DNA of 64,000 nucleotides. It comes from Candidatus Borkfalkia ceftriaxoniphila (GTDB lineage: Bacteria; Bacillota; Clostridia; Christensenellales; Borkfalkiaceae). This document shows positions 42,796-52,428 of this stretch, in pieces; the first letter of the stretch is position 1; each line of letters opens with the position of its first letter. The position numbers and the translations under genes were made by a program. The notes under the pieces are model-generated. The model worked only from the letters and a program-made list of their open reading frames with translations. It made no database searches and was not told the origin of the DNA. The stretch covers positions 303,739-367,738 of the forward strand of contig NZ_SDOZ01000002.1 in assembly GCF_004134775.1 (NCBI RefSeq). Reading direction: 5' to 3'.

Positions 42796-43702
42796 TTTCC
42801 TCATAATTTCGCAAAATGCCCGAAACGAACCGCAAAAACTCATTGCGGAGCGCTTTCGGCTCGCAAAGCGTCGCCGCGGCGCCGAAGCTCAAAAGCCATG
42901 TGAACAGGTTCTCCGCATCCGCGAATCCGAAACGGAAGTACAATCTGCCGTCCTCCCGCACGGTAAAACTTTTGCGGCCGAATTCCTCGCATAGCCGCCA
43001 AGCCGCCGACGCATCGAAGAGCACTTCCGCCTCGATCGCGGTCGGGAATACGCGCTCCGCGCTCAGATCGGGCGGCGCGGGCGCGCGCGGCTCGAACCGT
43101 TCGGGGAGAAGAGTGAGTGCGTCCATGCGGTTGAGTTTAAACAAACGGTATCCTTGCCGCGCTTCGCAATAGGCGTAGAGATACCAGGAAGACCACTGAA
43201 AGATAAGATAATACGGCTCGACAACGCGTTCGCTCTCCCCGCCGCGGTTTAAATAGGAAAAGCGCACCCGATACGAATTTTCCATCGCCGCCTGCAAGAG
43301 AGAAATTTTGGGCGCGAGCGACTGTTTATAATAGGAAGAGAGATCGATGAGAACGTGCTCCCCCGCGGCGAGCGTTTCGGGCGCGGAAGCGCCCAGTTTC
43401 TGCATGAGCGTCCTGTACTTGTTGTCGCCGCTCACGCTGTCCAAACTTTTCAGCCCCGTCAGCACGGCGCGCAGTTCTTTGGCGGTCAGGAGCGTCCTGT
43501 CGAGCGTGAAACCCTCCATCAGCGATATGCCGCCGCCCGCGCCCTGTTCGGTCAAGACGGGGAAACCCGCGAGACACAGCGCCTGCACGTCCCGCACGAT
43601 GGTGCGTTTGGATACTTCGAACTTTTCGGCGAGTTCTCTCGCCGTCGTTTTGTCTTGCCGCAAAAGCACCGTCAGAATGCCCAAGAGCCGATCCGTCTTC
43701 AT
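42791..43702 (-). CDS. WYL-domain (YafY-type) transcriptional regulator
   Basis: A 303-residue regulator with an N-terminal DeoR-like helix-turn-helix (TARELAEKFEVSKRTIVRDV) and a WYL ligand-binding domain in the second half (VRFSYLNRGGESERVVEPYY, WYLYAYCEARQGYRLFKLNR), plus the C-terminal extension of YafY proteins. Such proteins activate or repress in response to a small ligand. It probably controls the four small genes downstream through the dyad at 42776-42795. Its own promoter is at 43725-43753 and GGAG stands seven bases before the ATG. Confidence 0.88.
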   Translation of the reverse strand: MKTDRLLGILTVLLRQDKTTARELAEKFEVSKRTIVRDVQALCLAGFPVLTEQGAGGGISLMEGFTLDRTLLTAKELRAVLTGLKSLDSVSGDNKYRTLMQKLGASAPETLAAGEHVLIDLSSYYKQSLAPKISLLQAAMENSYRVRFSYLNRGGESERVVEPYYLIFQWSSWYLYAYCEARQGYRLFKLNRMDALTLLPERFEPRAPAPPDLSAERVFPTAIEAEVLFDASAAWRLCEEFGRKSFTVREDGRLYFRFGFADAENLFTWLLSFGAAATLCEPKALRNEFLRFVSGILRNYEER

Positions 43703-43724
43703 ACCTTTACTCCTTCTTCGGTAA

Positions 43725-43753
43725 ATTATACCATAATGGCCGCGTTTTTACAA
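43725..43753 (-). promoter_or_regulatory. Promoter of the WYL regulator gene
   Basis: On the minus strand TTGTAA (43748-43753), 17 bases, TATAAT (43725-43730). The -10 is perfect, the -35 matches four of six. It shares the 149-base divergent gap with the azlC promoter. Confidence 0.6.
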
Positions 43754-43813
43754 TCGGAAAACAAATTTTCGCCGCGGGGCGCGATTTTTGTCGCGTTTTT
43801 TCCGCGGTTATGC

Positions 43814-43819
43814 TATAAT
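43814..43819 (+). promoter_or_regulatory. -10 element of the azlCD operon
   Basis: TATAAT preceded by TGC (an extended -10) lies 32 bases before the azlC start codon. No clear -35 is visible at the right distance. Confidence 0.5.
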
Positions 43820-43851
43820 TTGTAAGATATTACATACAAAGAGGCAAATTT

Positions 43852-44577
43852 ATGAAATTCATGCGCGGCGTCAAGGACGGGATCCCCATCGCGCTCGGAT
43901 ATGTTTCGGTCGCATTCGCCTACGGCGTGCTCGCAAGGGAGCACGGCTTTCCGCTGTGGTTTCCCATTCTCGTATCGCTGACCAACTTTACGGGCACGGG
44001 GCAGGCGGCGGGCACAGACCTGATCGCGGCGGGCGCGGGCATATTGGAACTGTTCACGACCATGCTCATCATCAATATCCGTTATACGGTAATGTCTTTG
44101 TCCCTTTCCCAGAAAATGGGCGAAGGGTTTCCGCTTTGGCAGAGGCTCGTCGTGGCGTTCGGCGTGACCGACGAAAACTTTGCCGTGGCGGTGCGCCAAC
44201 CGAACAAACTCACTTTCCCCTATCTTTCGGGGCTTATCGCCTGCTCTTATTTCGGTTGGGTTTCGGGAACCGTGCTCGGCGCCGCGCTTGGAGACATCTT
44301 TTCCGACGCGCTGATGAGCGCGTTCGGCATCGCGCTCTCCGCTATGTTCGTCGCGATCATCGTACCGCCCGCAAGGGAAAACAAGAGCATCCTTTTTCTC
44401 GTGCTCTTATCCGTCGCAGCGAGTTGCGCGTTTTATTTCATTCCGTATCTGAACCGCGTGCCGTCGGGTTGGACGATCATTCTCTGCTCCGTCGTCTGCA
44501 CGGCAGTCGTATCGCTCCTGTTCCCGCATGCCGAGCCCGAAACGAGCGAGCCGAAGGAGAAAGACGATGACGCTTAA
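43852..44577 (+). CDS. azlC: AzlC-family branched-chain amino acid exporter, large subunit
   Basis: A 241-residue membrane protein of the AzlC (LIV-E) family, which with AzlD exports branched-chain amino acids and analogues. The opening GVKDGIPIALGYVSVAFAYG and the segment IINIRYTVMSLSLSQK are family hallmarks, and seven to eight hydrophobic helices are visible. GAGG stands nine bases before the ATG. It overlaps azlD by 11 bases. Confidence 0.9.
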   Translation: MKFMRGVKDGIPIALGYVSVAFAYGVLAREHGFPLWFPILVSLTNFTGTGQAAGTDLIAAGAGILELFTTMLIINIRYTVMSLSLSQKMGEGFPLWQRLVVAFGVTDENFAVAVRQPNKLTFPYLSGLIACSYFGWVSGTVLGAALGDIFSDALMSAFGIALSAMFVAIIVPPARENKSILFLVLLSVAASCAFYFIPYLNRVPSGWTIILCSVVCTAVVSLLFPHAEPETSEPKEKDDDA

Positions 44578-44884
44578 AAGTATGCTGCTCGGCTGCCTCG
44601 TGATGGCGCTCGTCACCTATGCCTGCCGCGTCGTGAGCATGGTGCTGCTCAGAAAAAAGATACGAAATCGGTTCGTTCAATCGTTTCTCTACTATATTCC
44701 GTACAGCGTGCTGGCGGTCATGGTGTTTCCCGGCATCTTTTTTTCCACGAGTTTTCTCGTTTCGGGCATTGTCGGCGCGATCGTTGCGCTCATCCTCGCC
44801 TTTTTTAAGCGAAGTTTGCTCGTCGTTTCCCTCGCGAGCATCGCTTCCGTCTATCTCGTGGAACTGATTTTAAATTTTTTATAA
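44567..44884 (+). CDS. azlD: AzlD-family branched-chain amino acid exporter, small subunit
   Basis: A 105-residue protein with four hydrophobic helices, the size and pattern (YACRVVSMVLLRKK, YYIPYSVLAVMVFP) of AzlD, the partner of AzlC. The open frame begins earlier, but the ATG at 44567, seven bases after AAGGAGA, overlaps the end of azlC and gives the standard N-terminus. Confidence 0.88.
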   Translation: MTLKSMLLGCLVMALVTYACRVVSMVLLRKKIRNRFVQSFLYYIPYSVLAVMVFPGIFFSTSFLVSGIVGAIVALILAFFKRSLLVVSLASIASVYLVELILNFL

Positions 44885-44901
44885 ATTTTTCCGAAAAATA
44901 G

Positions 44902-44930
44902 TTTACTTTTCTTAAGATTTATGTTAAAAT
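44902..44930 (+). promoter_or_regulatory. Promoter of the zinc-ribbon gene
   Basis: TTTACT (44902-44907), 17 bases, TAAAAT (44925-44930), about 95 bases before the start codon at 45025. Confidence 0.55.
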
Positions 44931-45024
44931 TTTAGCATATAGGAATTGCATATTTGTCTGAACAATGTTTGTCACAAAAAAAGCACTTACCCATATGAAA
45001 TTTTAAAAGGAGGATGCTTTTTGT

Positions 45025-45216
45025 ATGGCAGACAAGACAATCAAATGCAAGGATTGCGGAAATGATTTTATCTTTACCGAAGCCGAGCAAGCTTTTTATA
45101 AAGAAAAAGGCTTTGACAACGAACCTGTAAGATGCCCCGATTGCAGAAAAGCCCGCAAGGCTCAGCGCAACAACGGCGGCTACGGCAGAAAACCGTACGG
45201 TTCAGACCGTTACTAA
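45025..45216 (+). CDS. Small zinc-ribbon protein
   Basis: A 63-residue protein with two CxxC knuckles (CKDC at 8-11 and CPDC near 38-41) separated by about 26 residues, then a Gly/Arg/Tyr-rich basic tail. It matches the small zinc-ribbon (zf-trcl-like) proteins common in Clostridia. Zinc binding is likely; a nucleic-acid role is suggested only by the basic tail. AAGGAGG lies 11 bases before the ATG. It is a single-gene unit with its own promoter and two tandem terminators. Confidence 0.8.
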   Translation: MADKTIKCKDCGNDFIFTEAEQAFYKEKGFDNEPVRCPDCRKARKAQRNNGGYGRKPYGSDRY

Positions 45217-45221
45217 GAACA

Positions 45222-45251
45222 AAAAAGCGGATTCATACGAATCTGCTTTTT
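45222..45251 (+). terminator. Terminator after the zinc-ribbon gene
   Basis: AAAAAGCGGATTC and GAATCTGCTTTTT pair (one G-T) around a four-base loop, ending in a T run six bases after the stop codon. Confidence 0.75.
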
Positions 45252-45261
45252 AATTTTCTAA

Positions 45262-45300
45262 AAAAGGAGGTTTCCGAACGGAAACCTCCTTTTATTTTAA
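45262..45300. terminator. Second, stronger hairpin terminator
   Basis: AAAAGGAGGTTTCCG and CGGAAACCTCCTTTT form a perfect 15-base stem with an AA loop, followed by ATTTTAA. It directly follows the first terminator and works in both directions. Confidence 0.85.
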
Positions 45301-45366
45301 ACTGAAAAAACCGCTCTTACAACGATTCCCGAATGTTCCGAAAAAATTTGCGCGTTTGTTAGTATT

Positions 45367-45380
45367 TTTACATATGTAAA
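45367..45380. promoter_or_regulatory. Palindromic operator before the XRE gene
   Basis: TTTACATATGTAAA is a perfect 14-base palindrome 45 bases before the start codon at 45425, in the promoter area of the small XRE regulator, consistent with autoregulation. Confidence 0.5.
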
Positions 45381-45424
45381 TTGGATAACATAGTAGTATA
45401 TCCATAAAAAAGGAGAAATCTTCT

Positions 45425-45670
45425 ATGGAATTAAGTCAGGCATATGCAACGCGCATCAAACAACTCATGAAAGAAAACCGCGTCAACCTCTACAAACTTT
45501 CGAAAATGAGCGGCGTTCCGCACCCCACGATCTCTGTGCTCTTATCATGCAAGACCAAGGATCCCCGAAGTAAAACCATTCTGAACATCTGCCGCGCATT
45601 CAATATGAATTATCGGGAATTCTACGATTCCGCACTGTTCGATCTGGAAAATATTTCTGACGACGATTGA
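45425..45670 (+). CDS. Small XRE-family regulator
   Basis: An 81-residue protein that is almost only a Cro/CI-type helix-turn-helix (LYKLSKMSGVPHPTISVLLS), with a C-terminal REFYDSALFDLENISDDD tail. The same tail pattern (FF...LF...N) ends the XRE proteins at 60610, 61187 and 61562, so the four are a paralogous group of DNA-binding proteins without a sensor domain. AAGGAG is nine bases before the ATG. Confidence 0.83.
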   Translation: MELSQAYATRIKQLMKENRVNLYKLSKMSGVPHPTISVLLSCKTKDPRSKTILNICRAFNMNYREFYDSALFDLENISDDD

Positions 45671-45764
45671 TCTGAAATAAAAATCACCATTGCCGTTAAA
45701 AAAGTAATCAATATGGACTGCCCAACAGGTTATGTAAAGCAATACCGACATGATTTTTTCAGCA

Positions 45765-45799
45765 AAAATCCCCCTTATATTAATCATAAGGGGGATTTT
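45765..45799. terminator. Bidirectional terminator between convergent genes
   Basis: AAAATCCCCCTTAT and ATAAGGGGGATTTT form a perfect 14-base stem with a 7-base loop and flanking A and T runs. It ends both the plus-strand XRE gene and the minus-strand glycan operon that finishes at 45813. Confidence 0.9.
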
Positions 45800-45812
45800 A
45801 TTGAACGTTATA

Positions 45813-48800
45813 TCACTGTGTTATTTTACATTCGGAGATCTCCATTGAAGAACTGATCCCGCCGCCGTTGACTGCAAAATATACTTTCAGCGAATCGCTG
45901 TCGCCTATGTATTGTTCGTCGATCACAAGCGCGCTGAATTGTTTAAACTCTTTTTCCCCTAACTTATAATACGTCGTAACCGTATTGCCGCTTCTTACGA
46001 TTTTTAATGTGATTTCACCGCCTGTATACCCGATTTCCGTACCGCCGACGCCGCTTGCGCCCGTATTCAGATTGCCGTAACTTTCCAGTTTATAGTCACC
46101 TGTCGAGCGGACAAACATATAATTGTTTTTTTCGGTCAGAAACGTCAGTCCGGCAGTCGCTCCGTCAAGGTGAATGTTCAGTTTTGCTTCGAGAACAAAA
46201 TCCCCGTTCAAAACAGTGTACATTCCCGCAGGCGCGTTATCGGGCAGCCCCGCACCCGCGATCCTGTACCCGTTCTCTGTTTTTATGATTTCACTCGTCG
46301 ACGTAAATTGCCTCCCGAATACATCAACCGTACTTCCCGAGGGTATACCTGTTTCCGGTTGTTCATACGGCGTCTGAATCAACGAAAGTTCTGTAAACTG
46401 TGCAGCCTTTACCGCCCCGCCCGCACCGTCTTGCGAAGCGAACAGCCAAAATTTGAATACGGTATCGGCATTGTAAGACAGTTTAATATCATTGACGACT
46501 TTTGTAAACGTTTGACCGTCTGCTGAATACGCGGTATACAAAACTCCGTTTTCCATCGCAAGTCTGAAATAGATCCAGCCATCTATATTCCCCGCATTGC
46601 CGCTCCCGCAACCGTCTTGCATACTGCCGTAACTGGAAATCGTACCGTTTTCCGAACGGATAAACATATATTTCCCTGCGGGATCCTGTAACATCAATCC
46701 GCTCTTTCCCAAACCGTCGGTACGGAATTTTGCAGTAAACTCAAAGTTTTGCGATATGTTGAAGTAAAAGCCCGTAGGGTCGGCATCGTTCCTGCCCTCT
46801 ATACTGTTTACGATAACGCTTTCCGCTTCCCCGTTTTGCCCTTTTACGATATTAGCGCCTTCCGAGGCAGTCAACGTAATACCGTTTACCGAAACCGTCT
46901 GACCTGCGGCAACGATTTCGCCCTCGGGAATCTCTTCACCCGGCTCCGAAGGCTCGCCCGCTTCGAAAAACTCTTCTGTATAATCGGTAAATTTTGCCAT
47001 GACCTGCGTACTTTGATCGTAATATGAAGAAATCGCACATAAATAAACGCGGATATTTTGACCGTTCAGCGCCGAGGGAAGTTCTCCTTCCATAATTTTC
47101 GTAAAGTCGTTTTCACCTTCAAGTTTGTAATAGGTACTGACCACGCCGTTTAACCGACTCAAACGGTATGTAACTTTTCCGGTGACTTCCGGCCCGTCGT
47201 CGGGCGACATCCCTCCGCCGGCGAGACTTCCGTAACTTGAAATTCGCCCGTCTTCCGTACGCACGAACTGATAACTTCCGTTGGACAGAATTTCGATGCC
47301 CGCTTTGCCGAGTTTACCCATTTCAACAGAGACGGTGACGATAAAATCCTTGTCTGTTTCAAAATATGCGCCCGTAGGATTATTTTCCTGATATCCGACA
47401 ATGCTCGTAACCTGAATGCCGTCATCGACCGCAGCCGCATACTGATTTACGCCCCAGGTTTTACCGAAGACTTCGATCGTAGTCCCGTCGGGTAACGGAT
47501 CCACAGGCTCTGCGCCCCCGCCTTTCGTTGTAAACGACAGTACTTTCTGCGACATCTGACGTTCGCTGCTGCCGTGAACGGCGTATACAGACCAATAATA
47601 TTTCGTTCCTTCGCTGAGATCGATCTGTTCCTCAGTATCCAGCGGATAATAAAGCGTTGTGAGCCCGACGTTCTTATCGAACAGCGGCGTGCTCAGATCG
47701 GAATATTTCGAAACGACCAAACGGTATGAACAAGCATGATCCGCCGCCGTCCAACTGAACGGAACATTTTCCGTACGGACCCGATCGCTCTGCGCCACAG
47801 GCGATAAGCCTTTAAACTCTTCTATTTCTACGTCCTTTTCGATGCCTTCGACCGTAAGCGTGACCGATTCTCCCGCGGGAATACGTACATCGGGTATCAA
47901 TGCCATGCAGCCATCGACGATCTCATATTCGTTCCCGTTATACCTCGCAGCGCCGCTGCCTTCCTGTACCCTGACGTAAACGTCGCGGATCGCTTCTTGT
48001 CCCGAAAGGTTGTTCAGCGTAACGCTTGTTTGCTGATTCGTGAACTTACCCGAAACCTCGATTTTCCCCTTTGCCAGCATACGGTCGAAATCCACCCCGA
48101 TCGCCTGCCACTTTCTGGGAATTGCCGGGAAAGTTTTTATATACTCGTCCGTTTCCCCGTCGAACATCATGGCGCTGATCGCCATAACGTAAGAACCGTG
48201 CGAACCGAGTTCGGGAGAGCGTTTAAAATCCTCCGAATCGTTTACGTTCTCGGTAAAATACCAATCATCGTAGAGAGAACTCGGCCGCAGCATATATCTG
48301 GTAAACTCATACGCGAAATCCGACAGCCCCGCGCGCGCCGCAACGGTAGCGGACCAACCCGTGTTAAAATGATAATCGAATTGTCCGCTTTCGGCAATCG
48401 AAACGAGCGTTCCCGCCAGATTGGGATCGTTATAAGGCAAGAGGTGGTACCAAAAATACACGTTATTGGTCGGACCGCCGACATAACCCGTACCCTCAGT
48501 GATCATTTCGGGGATTTTTGCCGTTGTATGCCCAATCGTATACATTGCCTTATCCGGATCGTACGTCACAGTAAACTGATCGTTATAGGGAGGCATATCG
48601 GGAAGCCGTTTGAGCCACTCGTCGATCTCTGCGTTTTCGGCACCTGTAAATAATTCGGGATACTCTTCGCGCAGATCGCTGATCGTGATCAACGAATACA
48701 CCGCCGCCATCGACTCGGAAAAACTGCCTGCAGAATAATTATCGCCGCCTGCCCAAACGCCTTCATGCACCCAAATGCCGTCTATCTTTTTAAAGAACGA

Positions 48801-50780
48801 CATCATCATACGGAGTTGCCCAAGCATGATATCTTTGGCAAGCGTCCTGTCCGTATCCAAATATTCCGCCTGGTTTAAAATGAAACCGGCCACGTTTGCA
48901 CCGGCAAACATACTTACCCAACCCTGCTCGTGCCCGACCTCGGGACCGCGCGTGGGAGAACCGTCCCATCCCGCGATCCAGGGGATCAGGTATCCGCCCG
49001 TAACCGCTTCGTGCGAATGCCCCGTCTTGTCGGCATATCCGCTTTCGGCATTGGCGCGCAATGTATCCCGCGTATTCGCGTACCAATCGATTGTAGTCTG
49101 CGCCAGGTCCGTATGATTGGTCATCATCAGCATATACTGCGATAGAGAAAGGTCGAATTCGGGGCAAGGTCCGCCGAAGAATCCCGCAACATTGTTCGAA
49201 TAACATCCGGGCGGAACACGCGTTCCCGCCATGGAAACGGCGTGATAATATAGCGACCTTACATACCATTTTGCCATGCCGAGATCGGGAATCGAAACTC
49301 TGCCGGCATCATAAAACGCTTCATACCAATCCTTGGCGTTCTGAACCGCAGCGTCGAATCCTGCTTTGACCGCCTTCTCCGCAATCGCCGCAGCGTTCGC
49401 GCTCGGATCGTGATTTTCTTCGAACGTCAGATCCGATTCGGGCGCAATGTAAATATATATGGGCTGGTCGGTAGCATTAAACAGAATCGTACCGTCGTTT
49501 TGCACCGTAAAGCCCGCATCGCTCACGGCTTTTACCTGTACGTACGCCTTATTTTCAGTATCCTTGCGCAAATTGCATTTGGCGAGATACCCGTCTTTTT
49601 GAACCTGATATTCTAACCCGCCGAATACGGAATCGCGGACGGTCAGGTTAAACATAAACTGTTTTTGTCCTCCGTTCGTGATCCGATAAATCACCGTTCC
49701 GTCTTCATTTACGATCATTTCTCGCGAGGATCTGATATACTCGCCGCCCACCGACAACGTGAGATCGGTCGTAAGCACGCCGCTGTCGATGTCAACCGCC
49801 TGTTTATATGTGCAGGTATCGTCGTCGAGCATATCTCCCTCGACCAACTCGCCGCCCACGTTATATCCGCCCGAAAAAGTAAACGGATCCACCTTGATCG
49901 TATCGTCCCACCACAGGTCGTAGATAAACTGCGGATCGTCGCGGTAATTGCTGCCTATATAGGAAGGTCTCTCCGCTTTGGGCGTCATAAATCCGTAAGG
50001 GCTGACAAGCAGAGAAGTTCTTCCGAACCCGACATAGGGATACTCGAAATGCGCTGCGCTAAAACGGTCGTACCCCTGTTTTACAAGGTCGGAACGGTTC
50101 AACAGTTCTTCCCACGAAAGATTATTGGGCGTGAACATTTCGAACTGCACGTTTTTAATGCGCGTATCGGCACCCCGGGCGAGCAAAGCAAAATATTTGT
50201 TGCCTTTTTTGATCGCACAATCTGTGCGCTGTTCTACCAACGTGCTGTCTACGTAATACGAAACGTCGGTTCCGTTTAAAATGATTTCCAGCGAGTACCA
50301 TTTTCCGATCTCTGCTTTTATATTTTTTTTGCCCTTTCCGTAGCGGTCTGAGCCGCTCGGAAATTTCATCACGGCGCCATCGGCGACGGAGAGCGAAAAA
50401 GTAGTTAACGAAGCATCCGAAGTTTCAACTTCTTTTTGGGAACGGAATTCGATTCCCGCGGAAGCGTCGGCAGTCATCAGTTTTACCTGCGCTTTAAACG
50501 TTATGTAATCCTGATCCACCTGCTTTTGATAAACCAGCCGCCCCGCTGCTTTATCTTGTTTCTGGTAAAAAACATTGTCTGTGATCTCCCAAAATCCTTC
50601 CGTGCCCTTCCAGTCTTTTTTCACGATTTCGACTTGCCCCGCCTCTTCTTTCACGGAATTGTCGGGGGGATCTTTTTTCTTATCCCCGCCGCACGCTGCC
50701 GCTGCGGTCAAAAAACAGAAAGCCAAAACCAAACTGATAATCAGCATTGCACTCTTTTTCAGCATATGCTTACGCATCAT
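45813..50780 (-). CDS. GH95/GH65-like glycosidase lipoprotein with three beta-sandwich repeats
   Basis: A 1655-residue lipoprotein (lipobox AAAAC). After a first beta-sandwich (about 55-215) and an N-terminal beta domain (about 240-480), an (alpha/alpha)6 barrel follows at about 485-900, with features of GH95/GH65-like enzymes (SLYYHAVSMAGTRVPPGCYS, GGYLIPWIAGWDGSPTRG, and the closing FPAIPRKWQAIGVDFDRMLA then KIEVSGKF). An Fn3-like domain (about 985-1080) and three homologous concanavalin-like modules (about 1095-1240, 1260-1405, 1425-1655, each with a YxFVRS/T and SYG core) complete it. Probably a surface alpha-glycosidase with glycan-binding modules; substrate unknown. GGAGGAG lies before two consecutive ATGs. 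Last gene of the AraC-controlled operon. Confidence 0.8.
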   Translation of the reverse strand: MMRKHMLKKSAMLIISLVLAFCFLTAAAACGGDKKKDPPDNSVKEEAGQVEIVKKDWKGTEGFWEITDNVFYQKQDKAAGRLVYQKQVDQDYITFKAQVKLMTADASAGIEFRSQKEVETSDASLTTFSLSVADGAVMKFPSGSDRYGKGKKNIKAEIGKWYSLEIILNGTDVSYYVDSTLVEQRTDCAIKKGNKYFALLARGADTRIKNVQFEMFTPNNLSWEELLNRSDLVKQGYDRFSAAHFEYPYVGFGRTSLLVSPYGFMTPKAERPSYIGSNYRDDPQFIYDLWWDDTIKVDPFTFSGGYNVGGELVEGDMLDDDTCTYKQAVDIDSGVLTTDLTLSVGGEYIRSSREMIVNEDGTVIYRITNGGQKQFMFNLTVRDSVFGGLEYQVQKDGYLAKCNLRKDTENKAYVQVKAVSDAGFTVQNDGTILFNATDQPIYIYIAPESDLTFEENHDPSANAAAIAEKAVKAGFDAAVQNAKDWYEAFYDAGRVSIPDLGMAKWYVRSLYYHAVSMAGTRVPPGCYSNNVAGFFGGPCPEFDLSLSQYMLMMTNHTDLAQTTIDWYANTRDTLRANAESGYADKTGHSHEAVTGGYLIPWIAGWDGSPTRGPEVGHEQGWVSMFAGANVAGFILNQAEYLDTDRTLAKDIMLGQLRMMMSFFKKIDGIWVHEGVWAGGDNYSAGSFSESMAAVYSLITISDLREEYPELFTGAENAEIDEWLKRLPDMPPYNDQFTVTYDPDKAMYTIGHTTAKIPEMITEGTGYVGGPTNNVYFWYHLLPYNDPNLAGTLVSIAESGQFDYHFNTGWSATVAARAGLSDFAYEFTRYMLRPSSLYDDWYFTENVNDSEDFKRSPELGSHGSYVMAISAMMFDGETDEYIKTFPAIPRKWQAIGVDFDRMLAKGKIEVSGKFTNQQTSVTLNNLSGQEAIRDVYVRVQEGSGAARYNGNEYEIVDGCMALIPDVRIPAGESVTLTVEGIEKDVEIEEFKGLSPVAQSDRVRTENVPFSWTAADHACSYRLVVSKYSDLSTPLFDKNVGLTTLYYPLDTEEQIDLSEGTKYYWSVYAVHGSSERQMSQKVLSFTTKGGGAEPVDPLPDGTTIEVFGKTWGVNQYAAAVDDGIQVTSIVGYQENNPTGAYFETDKDFIVTVSVEMGKLGKAGIEILSNGSYQFVRTEDGRISSYGSLAGGGMSPDDGPEVTGKVTYRLSRLNGVVSTYYKLEGENDFTKIMEGELPSALNGQNIRVYLCAISSYYDQSTQVMAKFTDYTEEFFEAGEPSEPGEEIPEGEIVAAGQTVSVNGITLTASEGANIVKGQNGEAESVIVNSIEGRNDADPTGFYFNISQNFEFTAKFRTDGLGKSGLMLQDPAGKYMFIRSENGTISSYGSMQDGCGSGNAGNIDGWIYFRLAMENGVLYTAYSADGQTFTKVVNDIKLSYNADTVFKFWLFASQDGAGGAVKAAQFTELSLIQTPYEQPETGIPSGSTVDVFGRQFTSTSEIIKTENGYRIAGAGLPDNAPAGMYTVLNGDFVLEAKLNIHLDGATAGLTFLTEKNNYMFVRSTGDYKLESYGNLNTGASGVGGTEIGYTGGEITLKIVRSGNTVTTYYKLGEKEFKQFSALVIDEQYIGDSDSLKVYFAVNGGGISSSMEISECKITQ

Positions 50781-50795
50781 TTTCTCCTCCCAGAC

Positions 50796-52415
50796 TTAAT
50801 ATCTCTGATCGATTTTTTCAATATAAGAGGTAGCCCAAAGACGTTCTTCCTGCTTATAATTTTCCTCAAAGAATTTTTTATAATCCTCTTTGAATTCGCG
50901 GTATTTTTCTACAATAACCGCATCTTCTTTTTGATTGCGGATATCGCCCCGCATCAGATCGTCGAACCGTTTTAAAGCCCTTTCGATCTTTTCCGTATTG
51001 CCTTGAAAAACAGCTACGCGCGCATCGTATGCCGCAAGGCTCTCTTTAAAGTAATAATACTGACCGTAGCAAGCACGCATAACGCGGTCCATATCTTCGA
51101 TCGTCTCTTTCAGATCGGTCATTCTATACTCGGCTTTTGCCAACGCCTTGTTCATCAGATCCACCATCTTTTCAAAACGGTTTGCCGCCTGTTTAAATTT
51201 GAGCGCAGCATTTTCCAGCGCCCACGGGTGGTAACTGATATCATGCGTAATCAAAAAGAAGGCTCTGCGGTCGCTCTCCCATGCGGGGGTATCGGCGTGA
51301 ACGCCTTGCACCATGGGCACGTTAAAATCGTGTTTGGGAGAATATCCGCAAATATTCGAATACAGATACACAAATTCAAAAGGAATAAAATCCGTTGCCG
51401 TTTCGGCGATTTTCCACGCCGAAACCAGTTCTTCCGCGCAGTTCTTACCGTAATGCAACGCCGTACGGCGCAGAAGCGTATCGGTATCCGCCTCGGGATC
51501 TTTCAGATATTCAGTCAAAAAGATCATATTCGAGGAATATTTTTCAAACGCATAGCCGTAATGTTCTTTGATGCCAACGAACGTGGGAAGTTTTTTTACG
51601 ATATCGATTTGACGCTTAACCAGCGTGGGACAGGCTACGCGCTGCAACGGGACGCCCGCGACACCGGACCCCGCGGATTGAATTTCTCCGATGATCGGAA
51701 TATTTCGTTCTTCGGCGATCGCGCCTATGCCGCGCACCCAATAGTTATCCAGATTGTTAAAATACGATTCGCTTCCGGCAGTGTTGATCATCAAGCCGAA
51801 ATTGTTCGGTTCGATCTTATACAAAACCTCCGCGATCTGTCCCAGCGAAAGTTCCCAAGGCTGCCACCAGAAAATACAGTTCGGGTTGACTTCCGCCATT
51901 TTTCTTTTAAAAGCGTTGATAAAATCGGGCAGTCTTTCGTCCAACGGAATACCTGCGCAGTTGGGACAACTGCCAAACTCGCTGCATAGCCAGGCGTGCT
52001 GATCGTACGTATAGAACATAAAATCGTCGATCTCTGGACAGGCACGCATCAGTTTTTCCATCATCGCCCAGTTATTGCGCATGGTTTCGTCTTCGAGTAT
52101 GCACGCGGGCGTCATATACGGCGTAATGTTTCCGTCGTGCTTAGACATCAACATTCTGGGCATCCCGAAATGCGGCATTCCCTTCATTCCGAATTTTTTC
52201 AACTGCGCCACGCGGTACTGAAACACCTTGATCATCTCGTCGTCCATATGATCCAGATTCAAAGGTTCATTCCCCGGGCGCCCGTTCCAGGCTATATTCA
52301 ACTGCGCAAAATTCATACCCATGTCTTTGAGGGTCTGCATTTGCTCATCGCTCCACTCTACGGCAGGCAAATCAGGATTTCCCACCATTCCTCCCACATA
52401 CTTAAATGCCGTCAT
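50796..52415 (-). CDS. TIM-barrel glycosidase-like protein of unknown family (copy 1)
   Basis: A 539-residue cytoplasmic protein, no signal peptide. The first 330 residues read as a TIM barrel (MGMNFAQLNIAWNGRPG, FMFYTYDQHAWLCSEFGSCP, FWWQPWELSLGQIAEVL, VGIKEHYGYAFEKYSS), the rest as helices. A CPNC motif followed by GIPLDERLPDF sits where some glycosidase-like barrels (DUF4838 and GH20 relatives) carry Cys pairs. It is paralogous to 58765-60447. I cannot assign a family; hydrolysis of an imported oligosaccharide is likely from its place between the ADP-ribosylglycohydrolase-like and GH95-like genes. GGAG stands nine bases before the ATG. Confidence 0.7.
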   Translation of the reverse strand: MTAFKYVGGMVGNPDLPAVEWSDEQMQTLKDMGMNFAQLNIAWNGRPGNEPLNLDHMDDEMIKVFQYRVAQLKKFGMKGMPHFGMPRMLMSKHDGNITPYMTPACILEDETMRNNWAMMEKLMRACPEIDDFMFYTYDQHAWLCSEFGSCPNCAGIPLDERLPDFINAFKRKMAEVNPNCIFWWQPWELSLGQIAEVLYKIEPNNFGLMINTAGSESYFNNLDNYWVRGIGAIAEERNIPIIGEIQSAGSGVAGVPLQRVACPTLVKRQIDIVKKLPTFVGIKEHYGYAFEKYSSNMIFLTEYLKDPEADTDTLLRRTALHYGKNCAEELVSAWKIAETATDFIPFEFVYLYSNICGYSPKHDFNVPMVQGVHADTPAWESDRRAFFLITHDISYHPWALENAALKFKQAANRFEKMVDLMNKALAKAEYRMTDLKETIEDMDRVMRACYGQYYYFKESLAAYDARVAVFQGNTEKIERALKRFDDLMRGDIRNQKEDAVIVEKYREFKEDYKKFFEENYKQEERLWATSYIEKIDQRY

Positions 52416-52428
52416 AACATTTTTCTCC

